Notes: a model not told the origin generated them from the sequence alone. Positions 46,882 to 58,489 are shown, numbered from the stretch's first letter. The stretch: 64,000 bases of DNA from Kushneria aurantia DSM 21353 (GCF_000382245.1 NZ_KB907863.1:161340-225339), one strand, 5' to 3'. Numbers and translations are program-made.

Positions 46882-47437
46882 GCGACTTCCACTGTTCAAA
46901 CGGCTCGACACTCTCGAGTGGAAGGCCTGTAACCGGCTGGCCCGGCTGGGCGCCTACCGCCCGCTGCTGTTCGTGCTGCGCTGGGCCAGCCGACTGGGCG
47001 ATGCGCCGGCGTGGATCGTGATGTGCTTCGCCATTCCGCTGATCACCCCCTGGTGGCACGGTTGGCTGCTGGCAGTCTGTTTCGGCCTCTCCGCAGCGGT
47101 GGGCGGCATTCTCTACCGCCTGCTCAAGAACCGCCTGTGCCGCGAACGGCCCTACATCTCCTTCGAAATTCCCTGCACCATGCCGCCGCTGGACCGCTAC
47201 AGCTTTCCCAGCGGCCACACCCTGCACGCCGTGATGTTCACCACCCTGGCGGCCATGTTCGTCCCCGTGATGCTGATCGTGGTGCTGCCCTTCGCCATTT
47301 TGGTGGTGCTGTCACGCGTCATCCTGGGTCTGCACTATATTACCGACGTCATCGCCGGCGCCCTGATCGGCTTTCTGCTCGCTCAGGGAACGGCGCTTGT
47401 CATTCTCGCACTGGAGGGCATGCTGCCCACCACCTGA
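46871..47437 (+). CDS. PAP2-family phosphatase
   Basis: A 188-residue membrane phosphatase with about four to five transmembrane helices. The three PAP2 signatures are present: KNRLCRERP (KX6RP), FPSGHTLHAV (PSGH) and SRVILGLHYITDV (SRX5HX3D). It starts with GTG inside the end of the glycosyltransferase gene, preceded by GAGGTGAGCG. Substrates for such enzymes include phosphatidate, undecaprenyl pyrophosphate and phosphatidylglycerophosphate. Beside an acyltransferase and a lipid-type glycosyltransferase, phosphatidate to diacylglycerol is the most natural reading, but this is inference. Confidence 0.9.
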   Translation: MADERLPLFKRLDTLEWKACNRLARLGAYRPLLFVLRWASRLGDAPAWIVMCFAIPLITPWWHGWLLAVCFGLSAAVGGILYRLLKNRLCRERPYISFEIPCTMPPLDRYSFPSGHTLHAVMFTTLAAMFVPVMLIVVLPFAILVVLSRVILGLHYITDVIAGALIGFLLAQGTALVILALEGMLPTT

Positions 47438-47466
47438 AAAGGCCCCCGCCATAAACAACAGAGCGC

Positions 47467-47487
47467 CGCGATGAGCCCAACATCGCG
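47467..47487. terminator. Weak hairpin between the PAP2 gene and gcvT
   Basis: CGCGATG, 7-base loop, CATCGCG lies in the 88-bp gap between two convergent genes. No T-run follows, so its role as a terminator is uncertain. Confidence 0.35.
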
Positions 47488-47505
47488 ACGCCATGACAAC
47501 CACAC

Positions 47506-47521
47506 AAGATAACGGTATAAA
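47506..47521 (+). repeat. 16-bp intergenic repeat AAGATAACGGTATAAA, copy 3
   Basis: Exact match to the copies at 7534 and 21710. It lies four bases beyond the stop of gcvT, pointing into that gene. ATGACA at 17 bases before TATAAA gives a promoter-like pair that would transcribe antisense to gcvT. Confidence 0.7.
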
Positions 47522-47525
47522 TGGA

Positions 47526-48641
47526 TCAGCCGCGATAAAAGCGTGCCGGCACGAACGGCATTTTCGTTACCGTCATATCCAGCCGACGAGCGCGGACTTC
47601 GGCCTGCAGTCGGGTACCGGGCTCGGCGTAGTCGCGCCACACATAGGCCATCGCTACCGGCGCGCCTACGGTGGGGCCGAAGGTACCGGAGGTGACTTCG
47701 CCGATGCGATCTCCTTCCGGACTATAGAGCGGGCTGCCCTCCCGCACCGGTGCGCGGCCGTCACCTACCAGACCGATGCGCTGGCGCTGATGGTCGCGAT
47801 TGGCCTGCTGGGTGAGAATGACATCGGCACCGGGAAAGCCGCCCTCACGCTCACCGCCCTGGCGCCTCGCCTTGCTGATCGCCCAACCCAGTGACGCCTC
47901 GACCGGGGTGGTGTTCTCATCCATGTCGTGGCCATAGAGGCACAGACCGGCTTCAAGCCGCAGCGAGTCCCGTGCTCCGAGCCCTGCCGGTGCGACCTCC
48001 TCCTCGGCCAGCAGACGCCGGGCGAAGGCTTCGGCTTCGGCGGCGGGAATTGAAATTTCAAAGCCGTCCTCACCGGTATAGCCGGAGCAGCTGACCCACA
48101 GTTCAACACCATCGACACTGAAACGGCCGAACTGCATGAAGGTCAACTCGGCGGCCGAGGGACACACACGCCCCATCACGGTACGCGCCTGCGGCCCCTG
48201 CAGCGCCAGCAGGGCGCGATCCTCGATCACCTCGAGCTCACCGCCATCGCCCAGGCCGCTGCGCAACAGGGCGATATCGGCCGCCCTGCAGGCCGCGTTG
48301 ACCACCAGAAAGAGATGGTCGCCGGCGTTGACCGCCATGAAGTCATCATGAATGCCGCCAACACTGCCCGTGAACAGCCCGTAGCGCTGCCGGTCGGTCG
48401 CCAGCCCCACCGCATCGATCGGCGAGACCCGCTCCAGCGCCTGCGCCGGTTGGCTGCCGCGAATCAGTAGCTGTCCCATATGCGAGACATCGAACAGCGC
48501 ACAGCTGGCGCGGGTATGCTCATGCTCGCGCTTGACCCCGGCGGCGAACTGCACCGGCATTTCGTAACCGGCAAAGGGCACGAATTTTGCGCCCTGCTCC
48601 TGCCACAGTGAATAGAGCGGCGTGCGGTGAAGTGTCGACAT
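47526..48641 (-). CDS. gcvT: Glycine cleavage system T protein (aminomethyltransferase)
   Basis: A 371-residue folate-binding protein releasing ammonia and passing the methylene group to tetrahydrofolate. Signature segments: FVPFAGYEMPVQFAAGVKREHEHTR, SHMGQLLIRG, ELWVSCSGYTGEDGFEISIP, ARDSLRLEAGLCLYGHDMDE and GEVTSGTFGPTVGAPVAMAYV. Start MSTLHRTPLY follows GGGAG; a 13-codon extension is rejected. gcvT is on the minus strand while gcvH and gcvP are on the plus strand across the amino-acid symporter gene, an unusual split of the operon. Confidence 0.96.
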   Translation of the reverse strand: MSTLHRTPLYSLWQEQGAKFVPFAGYEMPVQFAAGVKREHEHTRASCALFDVSHMGQLLIRGSQPAQALERVSPIDAVGLATDRQRYGLFTGSVGGIHDDFMAVNAGDHLFLVVNAACRAADIALLRSGLGDGGELEVIEDRALLALQGPQARTVMGRVCPSAAELTFMQFGRFSVDGVELWVSCSGYTGEDGFEISIPAAEAEAFARRLLAEEEVAPAGLGARDSLRLEAGLCLYGHDMDENTTPVEASLGWAISKARRQGGEREGGFPGADVILTQQANRDHQRQRIGLVGDGRAPVREGSPLYSPEGDRIGEVTSGTFGPTVGAPVAMAYVWRDYAEPGTRLQAEVRARRLDMTVTKMPFVPARFYRG

Positions 48642-48698
48642 AAAAACTCCCGGATAGTTAGTGGCATATAGGCGACGCATCCGAACCCAATGGAACGG

Positions 48699-50045
48699 TC
48701 AACGCTGGTTGAGGATGAAATATTCACGCGTCAGGCGAAAAATCAGTGGCGACAACAGGGCCAGCGCGATCAGGTTGGGGATTGCCATCAGGGCGTTGAA
48801 GGTATCCGCCAACAGCCATATGAAGTCCAGTTGTGACACCGCACCCACCGGGATCATCAACACGAAGACAATACGATAGAAACGCGCCGCACGGGGCCCG
48901 AAAAGGTACTGAAAACAGCGCTCGCCGTAATAGGACCAGCCAAGAATGGTGGTGAAAGCAAAGATCGCCAGCGCCAGTGCGACGATGTAATCTCCCGGCC
49001 CCGGCAAAGCGGTCCGAAAGGAGAGCGCCGTAAGGGCGGCACCGGATTCGCCTTCGATCCATTGACCGGAAGTAATGATCGCCAGCGCCGCGATGGTGCA
49101 GACGATGATGGTGTCGATGAAGGTTCCCAGCATGGCGATCATACCCTGCCGCACCGGACTATCGGTCTGTGCTGCGGCATGAGCAATGGGCGCACTGCCC
49201 AGCCCCGCTTCATTCGAGAACACGCCTCGCGCCACGCCAAAACGGATCGCCGCCGCCACCGCGGCACCGGCAAAGCCACCCGCCGCCGACACGGGAGTGA
49301 AGGCGTGTACCACGATCAGCCGCAGCGCTTCGGGAATAGCGGCGCTGTTGATGACCAGCACCACAATGCCTGCAAGCAGATAAGCGATCGCCATCAGCGG
49401 CACCAGTCGTCCGGCCACGCTGGAGATGCGCTTGATTCCACCGAGAATAACGGCGCCCGCCAGCACCATGATAACCAGCCCGGTCAGCCATGCCGGAATG
49501 GAGAAGGAAGTCGCCAGCGCGTCCGCGACCGAGTTGGCCTGCACGGTATTGCCGATACCAAAGGCCGCCAGCGCGCCGAACAGAGCGAAAAGAGCACCCA
49601 GCCAGGCAAAGCGTTGCCCCAGGCCGTTGCGGATATAGTACATCGGACCGCCGACGTAGTTACCGCCGTCATCACGCTCACGAAAGCGCACGGCACAGAC
49701 GGCCTCGGCATATTTGGTCGCCATTCCCACCAGCGCCGTCAGCCACATCCAGAACACGGCACCGGGCCCCCCCAGCGCAATGGCGGTGGCCACTCCGGCA
49801 ATGTTGCCGGTACCAATGGTGGCCGACAGCGAGGTCATCAGCGCGTTGAAGGAGGAAATTTCGCCGCTGTCGCGTTCACCGCTGCGCCCCTGCCACAGCA
49901 TGGCGAAAGCACGACCGAGATTGCGAATCGGCATGCCGCGCAGCCCGATCTGCAGATAGAGCCCTGTTCCCAGCAGCAGCACCAGCATAAGAGGTCCCCA
50001 GACTACCCCGTTGATGCTCGTTATTATCCCATGCAGGACGTCCAT
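48699..50045 (-). CDS. Alanine/glycine:cation symporter (AGCS family)
   Basis: A 448-residue inner-membrane transporter with about ten to eleven helices that imports alanine and/or glycine with Na+ or H+. Family motifs: SFNALMTSLSATIGTGNIAGVATAIALGGPGA, EAVCAVRFRERDDGGNYVGGPMYYI, RGVFSNEAGLGSAPIAHAAA and ILGWSYYGERCFQYLFG. It lies upstream of gcvT on the same strand with a 57-bp gap and diverges from gcvHP, so glycine is the probable substrate and expression is likely tied to glycine breakdown. Confidence 0.93.
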   Translation of the reverse strand: MDVLHGIITSINGVVWGPLMLVLLLGTGLYLQIGLRGMPIRNLGRAFAMLWQGRSGERDSGEISSFNALMTSLSATIGTGNIAGVATAIALGGPGAVFWMWLTALVGMATKYAEAVCAVRFRERDDGGNYVGGPMYYIRNGLGQRFAWLGALFALFGALAAFGIGNTVQANSVADALATSFSIPAWLTGLVIMVLAGAVILGGIKRISSVAGRLVPLMAIAYLLAGIVVLVINSAAIPEALRLIVVHAFTPVSAAGGFAGAAVAAAIRFGVARGVFSNEAGLGSAPIAHAAAQTDSPVRQGMIAMLGTFIDTIIVCTIAALAIITSGQWIEGESGAALTALSFRTALPGPGDYIVALALAIFAFTTILGWSYYGERCFQYLFGPRAARFYRIVFVLMIPVGAVSQLDFIWLLADTFNALMAIPNLIALALLSPLIFRLTREYFILNQR

Positions 50046-50374
50046 TCAACGCTCCTCTCGATCAGTTTCCGCTGTCATCAGGATGGCAATGTACCGCCTG
50101 CAGCAGATGCTGTCATGGCGAGCGGCGCGGCGTTTCAATACCGATGCGGACGGCGCTGATTTGGCCCGTTGCCCTTTTCGCATCGCCCCGTCAGGTTTAC
50201 GATAAGCAAAAAGTTTCCGATCGGAAACAGGCACTCACTCTGCGATGTCGCTTCGCGGTGGACGCCGTCAATGCTTGCGGCCACGATAATAGGCGAGGAC
50301 GCCTCGTTGGCGCTTCGCTATCGATACCATTTGGACCCACGACACCCGCAAGCCGGTCTTGAAAGGAAAATCTC
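50046..50374. promoter_or_regulatory. Divergent regulatory region of the split gcv locus
   Basis: A 329-bp gap between the symporter gene (minus) and gcvH (plus). It contains a perfect 16-bp palindrome at 50213-50228, annotated separately. I looked for a glycine riboswitch and for GcsR-type repeats and saw neither. gcvH has AAAGGAAAA just upstream of its ATG. Confidence 0.5.
50213..50228. promoter_or_regulatory. Perfect 16-bp palindrome, putative operator
   Basis: GTTTCCGATCGGAAAC is its own reverse complement. It lies midway between the divergent symporter and gcvH genes, where a regulator of glycine use would bind. No matching family is known to me. Confidence 0.55.
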
Positions 50375-50776
50375 ATGAGTCAGATTCCCGCCAATCTTCG
50401 CTACTCCGACAGCCACGAATGGATCCAGGACAACGGCGATGGCACAGCCACTATCGGCATCACCGACCATGCCCAGCAGGCGCTGGGCGATGTGGTCTTC
50501 GTCGAACTGCCCGAGGTAGGCGCCGAACTCGCTACTGGTGAGGAGTTCGGTGTGGTCGAGTCGGTCAAGGCCGCCTCGGACCTTTACGCGCCGCTGGGTG
50601 GCGAAGTTGTCGAAGTCAACGCACTGCTCGAAGAGTCACCCGAGAGCGTCAACGAGAGCCCTTACGACGACGCCTGGCTGATCAAGGTACGCCTGACCGA
50701 ACCCGACGAGCTGGAATCGCTGCTCGATGCCGACGCCTATGGCGAACTGGTCGCCGGCGAGGAAGAGAGCGACTGA
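50375..50776 (+). CDS. gcvH: Glycine cleavage system H protein
   Basis: A 133-residue lipoyl carrier that shuttles the aminomethyl group between P, T and L proteins. The lipoylated Lys is in [20 protein letters not shown]. It begins [18 protein letters not shown], standard for GcvH, and ends with acidic residues. The ribosome site is AAAGGAAAA. gcvP follows after 91 bp. Confidence 0.97.
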   Translation: MSQIPANLRYSDSHEWIQDNGDGTATIGITDHAQQALGDVVFVELPEVGAELATGEEFGVVESVKAASDLYAPLGGEVVEVNALLEESPESVNESPYDDAWLIKVRLTEPDELESLLDADAYGELVAGEEESD

Positions 50777-50867
50777 GCCGGTACCGGTCGGCCGCCTTTT
50801 GATGGCGGCCCCTCCCCTGGCGACACCTCGAACACAGCGAGGCTGCCCCCACCCACACGGATATGAT

Positions 50868-53750
<2,883 letters not shown>

Positions 53751-54338
53751 GTGCACCCGGGGGCGACAGTCTTGAGGCTCTTCGTTGCCCTGCTGCCGGA
53801 TGGCGCCAGCTGCGCATCGCTGATTCGCATGCGGTCACGTTTCGCACATCGGCTGGAGGAGGTGCGCTGGGTGCCGGTCGAAAACTGGCACCTGACGCTG
53901 CATTTCATCGGCGAGATCGAGCGCCGCAGCGTTCAGGCCCTGCTGGGCGAAGCGGCGGCACTCGACAGGGCATTCAGCCTTGAGCACCCCACCGGGCTGG
54001 AAGCGGCCGCAGTTCGTCTCGGCGGCTTCCCCGATCCGGACACCAACGGCCGGACCTGGGCGCTGCACCTGATGGACAGTGCGATAATCGATGAGTGGCG
54101 TTGCCGCTGGCGGGAAGCGCTGACACGCTGTGGATTGGGCACGGCGCCTACCGCGACTTTTCTGCCCCATTTAACCATGGCACGCGCGCCGCGGCAGCGC
54201 TCGTGGCCGACTCAAAACCTGCCCCTGGGGCTGCGTTTTAATCGCCTGGCGTTAATCGACAGCAGGCCAGCGCAGAACGGCGCCATGCCCTGCTATGTAC
54301 CACTCTCTTCCGAGAGCGTCTCCTCCGGCACATCGTAG
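53751..54338 (+). CDS. thpR: RNA 2-prime,3-prime-cyclic phosphodiesterase (2H family)
   Basis: A 195-residue 2H phosphoesterase with two catalytic HxT motifs, WHLTLHFIGEI and LPHLTMARAPR. It would open 2-prime,3-prime-cyclic phosphates on RNA. GTG at 53751 immediately follows the gcvP stop; a TTG at 53772 giving MRLFVALLPDG has a better GGGGG spacing and matches the usual family start, so the true protein may be seven residues shorter. Its last 46 bp overlap the end of the convergent LysR gene. Confidence 0.88.
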   Translation: MHPGATVLRLFVALLPDGASCASLIRMRSRFAHRLEEVRWVPVENWHLTLHFIGEIERRSVQALLGEAAALDRAFSLEHPTGLEAAAVRLGGFPDPDTNGRTWALHLMDSAIIDEWRCRWREALTRCGLGTAPTATFLPHLTMARAPRQRSWPTQNLPLGLRFNRLALIDSRPAQNGAMPCYVPLSSESVSSGTS

Positions 54339-55225
54339 CCATAAAGCGCATTGCGCCGCTGCTGGCGAAATTCATCGATCAACTGGCGGTAGCGCCCGGG
54401 CAGTTCATTGCCGCGACGGATCACCACGTAGAGCGGCTCGTAAACCGGGGTGGTCAGCGACATCTCCAGTACCTGACGCTGCCAGGGCGAGCTTTCCAGT
54501 ACCGGTCGCGGCACCACAGTAAAGCCCAGCCCACGCGCGACGGCATCAAGCACTACCCCCACATCGTTGGTGAAGCCGCGCTGCGGGAAATGGCTGATCG
54601 AGCGAAACTCACCGGCGAAATTCTCGCGCAGCACCTGGCTTGCATTGTTGACGCCATCAAAATAGTTGACGAAACCCAGCGCCAGCAGCTCATTGAGAGA
54701 ACTGCCACGAAAGTCACCCGGCACCACCAGGCACAGCGGCTCGTGATGCCACAGTTCATACTCGAGATCGGGATGGCGCGTCATGTCGGTCAGGATGCCC
54801 ATGTCGTGGCGCCCGGCCAGCACGTCCTGCACAATTTCGTTGTTGAAGGCGAAATTGTAGCTGATCGTCAAACCCGAATAGAGCTGCTGATAACCCAGCG
54901 CAAAGGGATAGAACATCAGGCCGACACTGGCCGGGCTGGCGATACGGCAGTCGCCGCTGTCCAGCGACTCATCATCCAGCGAATGGCGAAACTGCTCGTG
55001 TTCGGCAAAGAGCCTTACCGAGTAGTCGTAGGCGCGCCGCCCCGCCTCCGTCAGCGTAAAACGGCGCCCGTGCCGATGCAGCAGGGTGCGATCGAGATAC
55101 TGTTCGAGCTTGCGAATATGCTGACTGACACCGGGCTGGGTCATCGCCAGCTTGCGTGCGGTATGGGTGAAGCTCCCCGTCTCCACCAGGGTGATGAAGG
55201 TTCTGAAATACTGGGCGTTGAACAT
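54293..55225 (-). CDS. LysR-family transcriptional regulator
   Basis: A 310-residue LysR protein. The winged helix-turn-helix (about 1-62) reads MFNAQYFRTFITLVETGSFT, HTARKLAMTQPGVSQHIRKL and EQYLDRTLLHRHGRRFTLT; the effector-binding domain covers about 90-295. No specific target can be assigned. It diverges from yfcL across about 200 bp and overlaps thpR tail to tail by 46 bp, so its stop lies inside the other gene. Confidence 0.92.
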   Translation of the reverse strand: MFNAQYFRTFITLVETGSFTHTARKLAMTQPGVSQHIRKLEQYLDRTLLHRHGRRFTLTEAGRRAYDYSVRLFAEHEQFRHSLDDESLDSGDCRIASPASVGLMFYPFALGYQQLYSGLTISYNFAFNNEIVQDVLAGRHDMGILTDMTRHPDLEYELWHHEPLCLVVPGDFRGSSLNELLALGFVNYFDGVNNASQVLRENFAGEFRSISHFPQRGFTNDVGVVLDAVARGLGFTVVPRPVLESSPWQRQVLEMSLTTPVYEPLYVVIRRGNELPGRYRQLIDEFRQQRRNALYGYDVPEETLSEESGT

Positions 55226-55428
55226 GTAGAATCTTCAGTTCGTATGGGGACCGCCGACAAAAGAATATCAAACGCCCTGGCAGCGTTTGGCAATGCGCTC
55301 GACAGGGATGCAATTGTATCATCAAACACTGTTCTTCGCAGACGCGGTTCCCGCTTTCCGGCGGCCACGCCGCATGCCGTGTTAGCATCGTGGAATTGCG
55401 TCATACACGCCACACAGGGCCAACCGAT

Positions 55429-55716
55429 ATGCAGGATCCCTTTCAGCAAAGAGCGGAGCGCATCCGCACCACCCTACTGGCCATGGAAGGCGAAGCACCC
55501 GATGACGATCTTTTCGCCCTTGGCTACATGATCCCTCAGGTGGAACTGGTACTCGAGATGGCCGAGTACGACCCGCAGCAGGTCGACGCCGACACTTTCG
55601 ACGCCACCTACCGCGACTGGCTCGAGCACACCTTTAGTGAAGACGGCATGTCCTGCGAAGATCGCCAGCGCATCGAAGCGCTGTGGCAGCAGGCACGCTC
55701 ACGCCTTGACGGCTGA
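55429..55716 (+). CDS. yfcL: YfcL family protein
   Basis: A 95-residue, acidic, mostly helical protein. Its middle (APDDDLFALGYMIPQVELVL) matches the E. coli YfcL pattern (DDELFASGYLRGHLTLAI), and the tail ends EDRQRIEALWQQARSRL. Function of the family is unknown. Start MQDPFQQRAERIR is preferred over an ATG 13 codons upstream, which lacks similarity. Lies 50 bp before ppnN on the same strand. Confidence 0.82.
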   Translation: MQDPFQQRAERIRTTLLAMEGEAPDDDLFALGYMIPQVELVLEMAEYDPQQVDADTFDATYRDWLEHTFSEDGMSCEDRQRIEALWQQARSRLDG

Positions 55717-55766
55717 ACATCCCGCCTGGTCCCCACTGTTTTCAAAGGCAAGGAATTTTCTTTTCA

Positions 55767-57143
55767 ATGACCGCAACCAACCGCATCTCGGCCACCATTT
55801 CCCCGGAAGGCAGCCTCGAGGTGCTGTCGCAGCAGGAGGTCAACCGCCTGCGCGACAGCTCATCCAAAGGCGTGCACGAGGTGCTGCGCCAGTGCGCTCT
55901 GGCGATTCTCAATTACGGCCCCCTGATCGACGACAGCCGCAGCGTGATGGAGACCTGGCAGGATTTCGATATCGAGGTCGTCCAGCAGGATCGCGGCGTG
56001 CGCTTGAAACTCAGCAATGCGCCGGCCCACGCCTTCGTCGACGGCCAGATGATTCGCGGCATCCGCGAGCTGCTGTCGTCGGTGCTGCGCGATATCGTCT
56101 ACGTCTCCAACGAGATTGAACATCACCCCCGCTTTGACCTCGACACCTCTGAAGGCATCACCAACGCCGTCTTCCACATTCTGCGCAACGCCGGGGTGAT
56201 GAAACCCTCTCGCGATCCCAGCCTGGTGGTGTGCTGGGGCGGCCACTCGATCTCCCGCGAAGAGTATGACTACAGCAAGGGAGTGGGCTACCAGCTGGGC
56301 CTGCGCGAGCTGGATATCTGCACCGGCTGCGGCCCCGGGGCCATGAAGGGGCCGATGAAGGGCGCCAATGTCGCCCATACCAAGCAGCGCCGGCGCAATA
56401 GCCGCTATCTGGGCATTTCGGAGCCGGGCATCATCGCCGCCGAGTCGCCCAATCCGATCGTCAATGAACTGGTCATCATGCCGGATATCGAGAAACGCCT
56501 GGAGGCGTTTATTCGGCTGGGGCACGGCATCATCATCTTCCCCGGCGGCGTGGGCACCGCCGAGGAAATTCTCTATCTGCTGGGCGTGCTGCTGCATCCG
56601 GATAACGTCGACATTCCCTTTCCGATCATCTTTACAGGCCCGCGCAGCAGCGCCGACTACTTCCGCCGTATCGATGAGTTCATCGCTTTCACGCTCGGTG
56701 AGCAGGCGCGCGAGCGCTACCGAATCATCATCGACGACCCGATCGAAGTGGCTTGCAGCATGAAACAGGGCATCGAGGAGGTAACAGGCTTTCGCCGCGA
56801 GCATCAGGATGCCTTCTACTTCAACTGGCGCCTGAGTATTCCGGAAGATTTTCAGCAGCCCTTCGTGCCCGATCACCGCAGTATGGCGTCGCTGGCGCTG
56901 CACCGTGACCAGCGCGTTCACGACCTGGCGGCCAACCTGCGTCGCGCTTTCTCGGGCATCGTGGCGGGTAATGTCAAGGAGCATGGCGTGCGCGCTATAG
57001 AACGGCAAGGACCTTTCCGCCTCAACGCCGAGAGCGAGCTGATGGCACCGCTGGATGAACTGCTGACCTCTTTTGTCGCCCAGGGTCGCATGAAGCTGCC
57101 GGGCAGCAAATATGTGCCCTGCTACACCCTGAACAATCAATAG
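55767..57143 (+). CDS. ppnN: Nucleotide 5-prime-monophosphate nucleosidase (YgdH family)
   Basis: A 458-residue protein of the LOG superfamily that cleaves purine and pyrimidine nucleotides to base and ribose-5-phosphate; E. coli PpnN (454) is stimulated by (p)ppGpp. The N-terminal region matches PpnN (LSQQEVNRLRDSSSKGVHEVL). The LOG motif is intact: GCGPGAMKGPMKGANVAHT (with Arg/Gly elements) and IFPGGVGTAEEILYLLGVLL. Start at the ATG after AAGGAATTTTC. Co-directional with yfcL. Confidence 0.95.
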   Translation: MTATNRISATISPEGSLEVLSQQEVNRLRDSSSKGVHEVLRQCALAILNYGPLIDDSRSVMETWQDFDIEVVQQDRGVRLKLSNAPAHAFVDGQMIRGIRELLSSVLRDIVYVSNEIEHHPRFDLDTSEGITNAVFHILRNAGVMKPSRDPSLVVCWGGHSISREEYDYSKGVGYQLGLRELDICTGCGPGAMKGPMKGANVAHTKQRRRNSRYLGISEPGIIAAESPNPIVNELVIMPDIEKRLEAFIRLGHGIIIFPGGVGTAEEILYLLGVLLHPDNVDIPFPIIFTGPRSSADYFRRIDEFIAFTLGEQARERYRIIIDDPIEVACSMKQGIEEVTGFRREHQDAFYFNWRLSIPEDFQQPFVPDHRSMASLALHRDQRVHDLAANLRRAFSGIVAGNVKEHGVRAIERQGPFRLNAESELMAPLDELLTSFVAQGRMKLPGSKYVPCYTLNNQ

Positions 57144-57227
57144 TTCGCAACGGCCCCGGTATCAGCCTCGGTGACGGCCAGGGGAGAGAGAGGCAGGACA
57201 GCAGAATGCCCTGCCCTTTCTATCGGG

Positions 57228-57605
57228 CTATTGTACCGTTAGCGGTCGCCACCAGCACCACAGTGCCTGCAGGACCACACCTGTGGTCATGCCCCAGGGC
57301 AGCCAGCGGTACCAGCCGCCGGTCAGGGTGCCGGCATTGCCCATGATGTGGCCCAGCAACGCCACGGCCAGCCCCAGCACCATAGCAATCGGCAGCCTCG
57401 ATAGCGCGCGATAAAAGCGCCGCCGCTCGGCTTCGCTACTGTGACGCCACATCATCAGCGTCGCCATCGCGACCGCCACGGCGCCGGCACCGATCAACAA
57501 AAGCCGTTCGCGGTCTCCGATCAGATAGTAGCCCGGCACGGCAGCGAGCATTGCCAGCACCAGGCCAACCAGCACCGCAAGGCGCTCGCCGTTGACCGCT
57601 TTCAT
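57228..57605 (-). CDS. Small inner-membrane protein of unknown function
   Basis: A 125-residue protein with four predicted transmembrane helices (about 6-28, 34-52, 71-92, 102-120; for example LAVLVGLVLAMLAAVPGYYL). I do not recognise a family. The start MKAVNGERLAV overlaps the stop of the flavodoxin gene as ATGA, so the two are translated together; a longer start ten codons upstream is less likely. Convergent with ppnN. Confidence 0.75.
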   Translation of the reverse strand: MKAVNGERLAVLVGLVLAMLAAVPGYYLIGDRERLLLIGAGAVAVAMATLMMWRHSSEAERRRFYRALSRLPIAMVLGLAVALLGHIMGNAGTLTGGWYRWLPWGMTTGVVLQALWCWWRPLTVQ

Positions 57606-58054
57606 GCCTGCTCGGCCAGCCACTGCTCTACCCATGGAAGCGCTGCGTCATCGGCCATCGGGGTCTCATCGGCGTCTACCTCGAGACGCTCACCGAGGCG
57701 CTGTGCGCCAAGAGTCTCCAGCAGCGCGTCGAGCTTGCGACCGGCACCGCAGAAGCTCTCCTCGTAGTTGCTGTCGCCCATGGCGATCAGACCGTAGCGC
57801 AGCGGTTGCAGATCGGGGCGCTGCGCTTCGAGAGCGTCGCTCAATGCGCTGAAATTGCCGGGAATATCGCCGCGACCGGTGGTCGAGATACAAAACAGTA
57901 CCAGCTCCGGCATGGGGTCGGTCAGATGGGCAAGATGGGGTTCCTCGTAAATCTCGACGCTATAACCGGCCGACTCGAACAGCGGCGCGACCTGCTCGGC
58001 GACATCGAGGGCACCACCGTAAACGGTGGCAACATAAATTCCGACTCTGGGCAT
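57602..58054 (-). CDS. Flavodoxin (YqcA/MioC-like)
   Basis: A 150-residue short-chain flavodoxin binding FMN. The phosphate-binding loop is VATVYGGALDVAEQVA, the ring-stacking loops are STTGRGDIPGN and GDSNYEESFCGAGRKLDAL, and the tail VDADETPMADDAALPWVEQW matches E. coli YqcA more closely than MioC. An electron-transfer role is expected; the partner is unknown. Start MPRVGIYVATVYG is preferred over an ATG 25 codons upstream. It lies downstream of the ihfA terminator, so it probably has its own promoter. Confidence 0.9.
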   Translation of the reverse strand: MPRVGIYVATVYGGALDVAEQVAPLFESAGYSVEIYEEPHLAHLTDPMPELVLFCISTTGRGDIPGNFSALSDALEAQRPDLQPLRYGLIAMGDSNYEESFCGAGRKLDALLETLGAQRLGERLEVDADETPMADDAALPWVEQWLAEQA

Positions 58055-58141
58055 GGAAGCAGCGGTCTCCCGGATGGTTGAAAGAAATCCTGCACGGCAG
58101 GCGGGGTGGCGCAGCGCCACAGGCGGCATCGGCCCAACATG

Positions 58142-58162
58142 AAAACCCCGCCGGATGGCGGG
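58142..58162 (-). terminator. Rho-independent terminator after ihfA
   Basis: On the minus strand CCCGCC, loop ATCC, GGCGGG is followed by GTTTT. It lies 31 bp beyond the ihfA stop and ends the pheST-ihfA transcript. Confidence 0.8.
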
Positions 58163-58192
58163 ATCGGGATCGGCATGTCGTCACGACAGCGC

Positions 58193-58489
58193 TCAGAGGT
58201 CGTCGTTATCCTCGACAAGCGACTTGAGTTTCTGTCCGGGGCGAAAGGTCACCACTCGGCGCGCGGAGATAGGAATCTCCTCGCCGGTTTTGGGATTACG
58301 ACCCGGCCTTTCACGTTTATCGCGCAGGTCGAAGTTGCCAAAACCGGAAAGCTTGACCTGCTCGTTTTCACGCAGACAGCCACGAATTTCTTCGAAGAAC
58401 TGCTCGACCAGCATCTTCGCCTCTCGCTTGGAAAAACCCAGCGACAGGTGTAGATGTTCGGCCAGATCCGCTTTGGTTAACGCACTCAT
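58193..58489 (-). CDS. ihfA: Integration host factor subunit alpha
   Basis: A 98-residue DNA-bending histone-like protein that pairs with IhfB. The start [20 protein letters not shown], core [21 protein letters not shown] and [16 protein letters not shown] (with the intercalating Pro) are all standard. It closes the classical pheS-pheT-ihfA order, 33 bp after pheT, and is followed by a terminator. Confidence 0.97.
   Translation of the reverse strand: MSALTKADLAEHLHLSLGFSKREAKMLVEQFFEEIRGCLRENEQVKLSGFGNFDLRDKRERPGRNPKTGEEIPISARRVVTFRPGQKLKSLVEDNDDL

Noticed and set aside
50046-50374. Glycine riboswitch upstream of gcvH or the symporter
   Set aside because: Neither strand shows the conserved aptamer segments or a following terminator.
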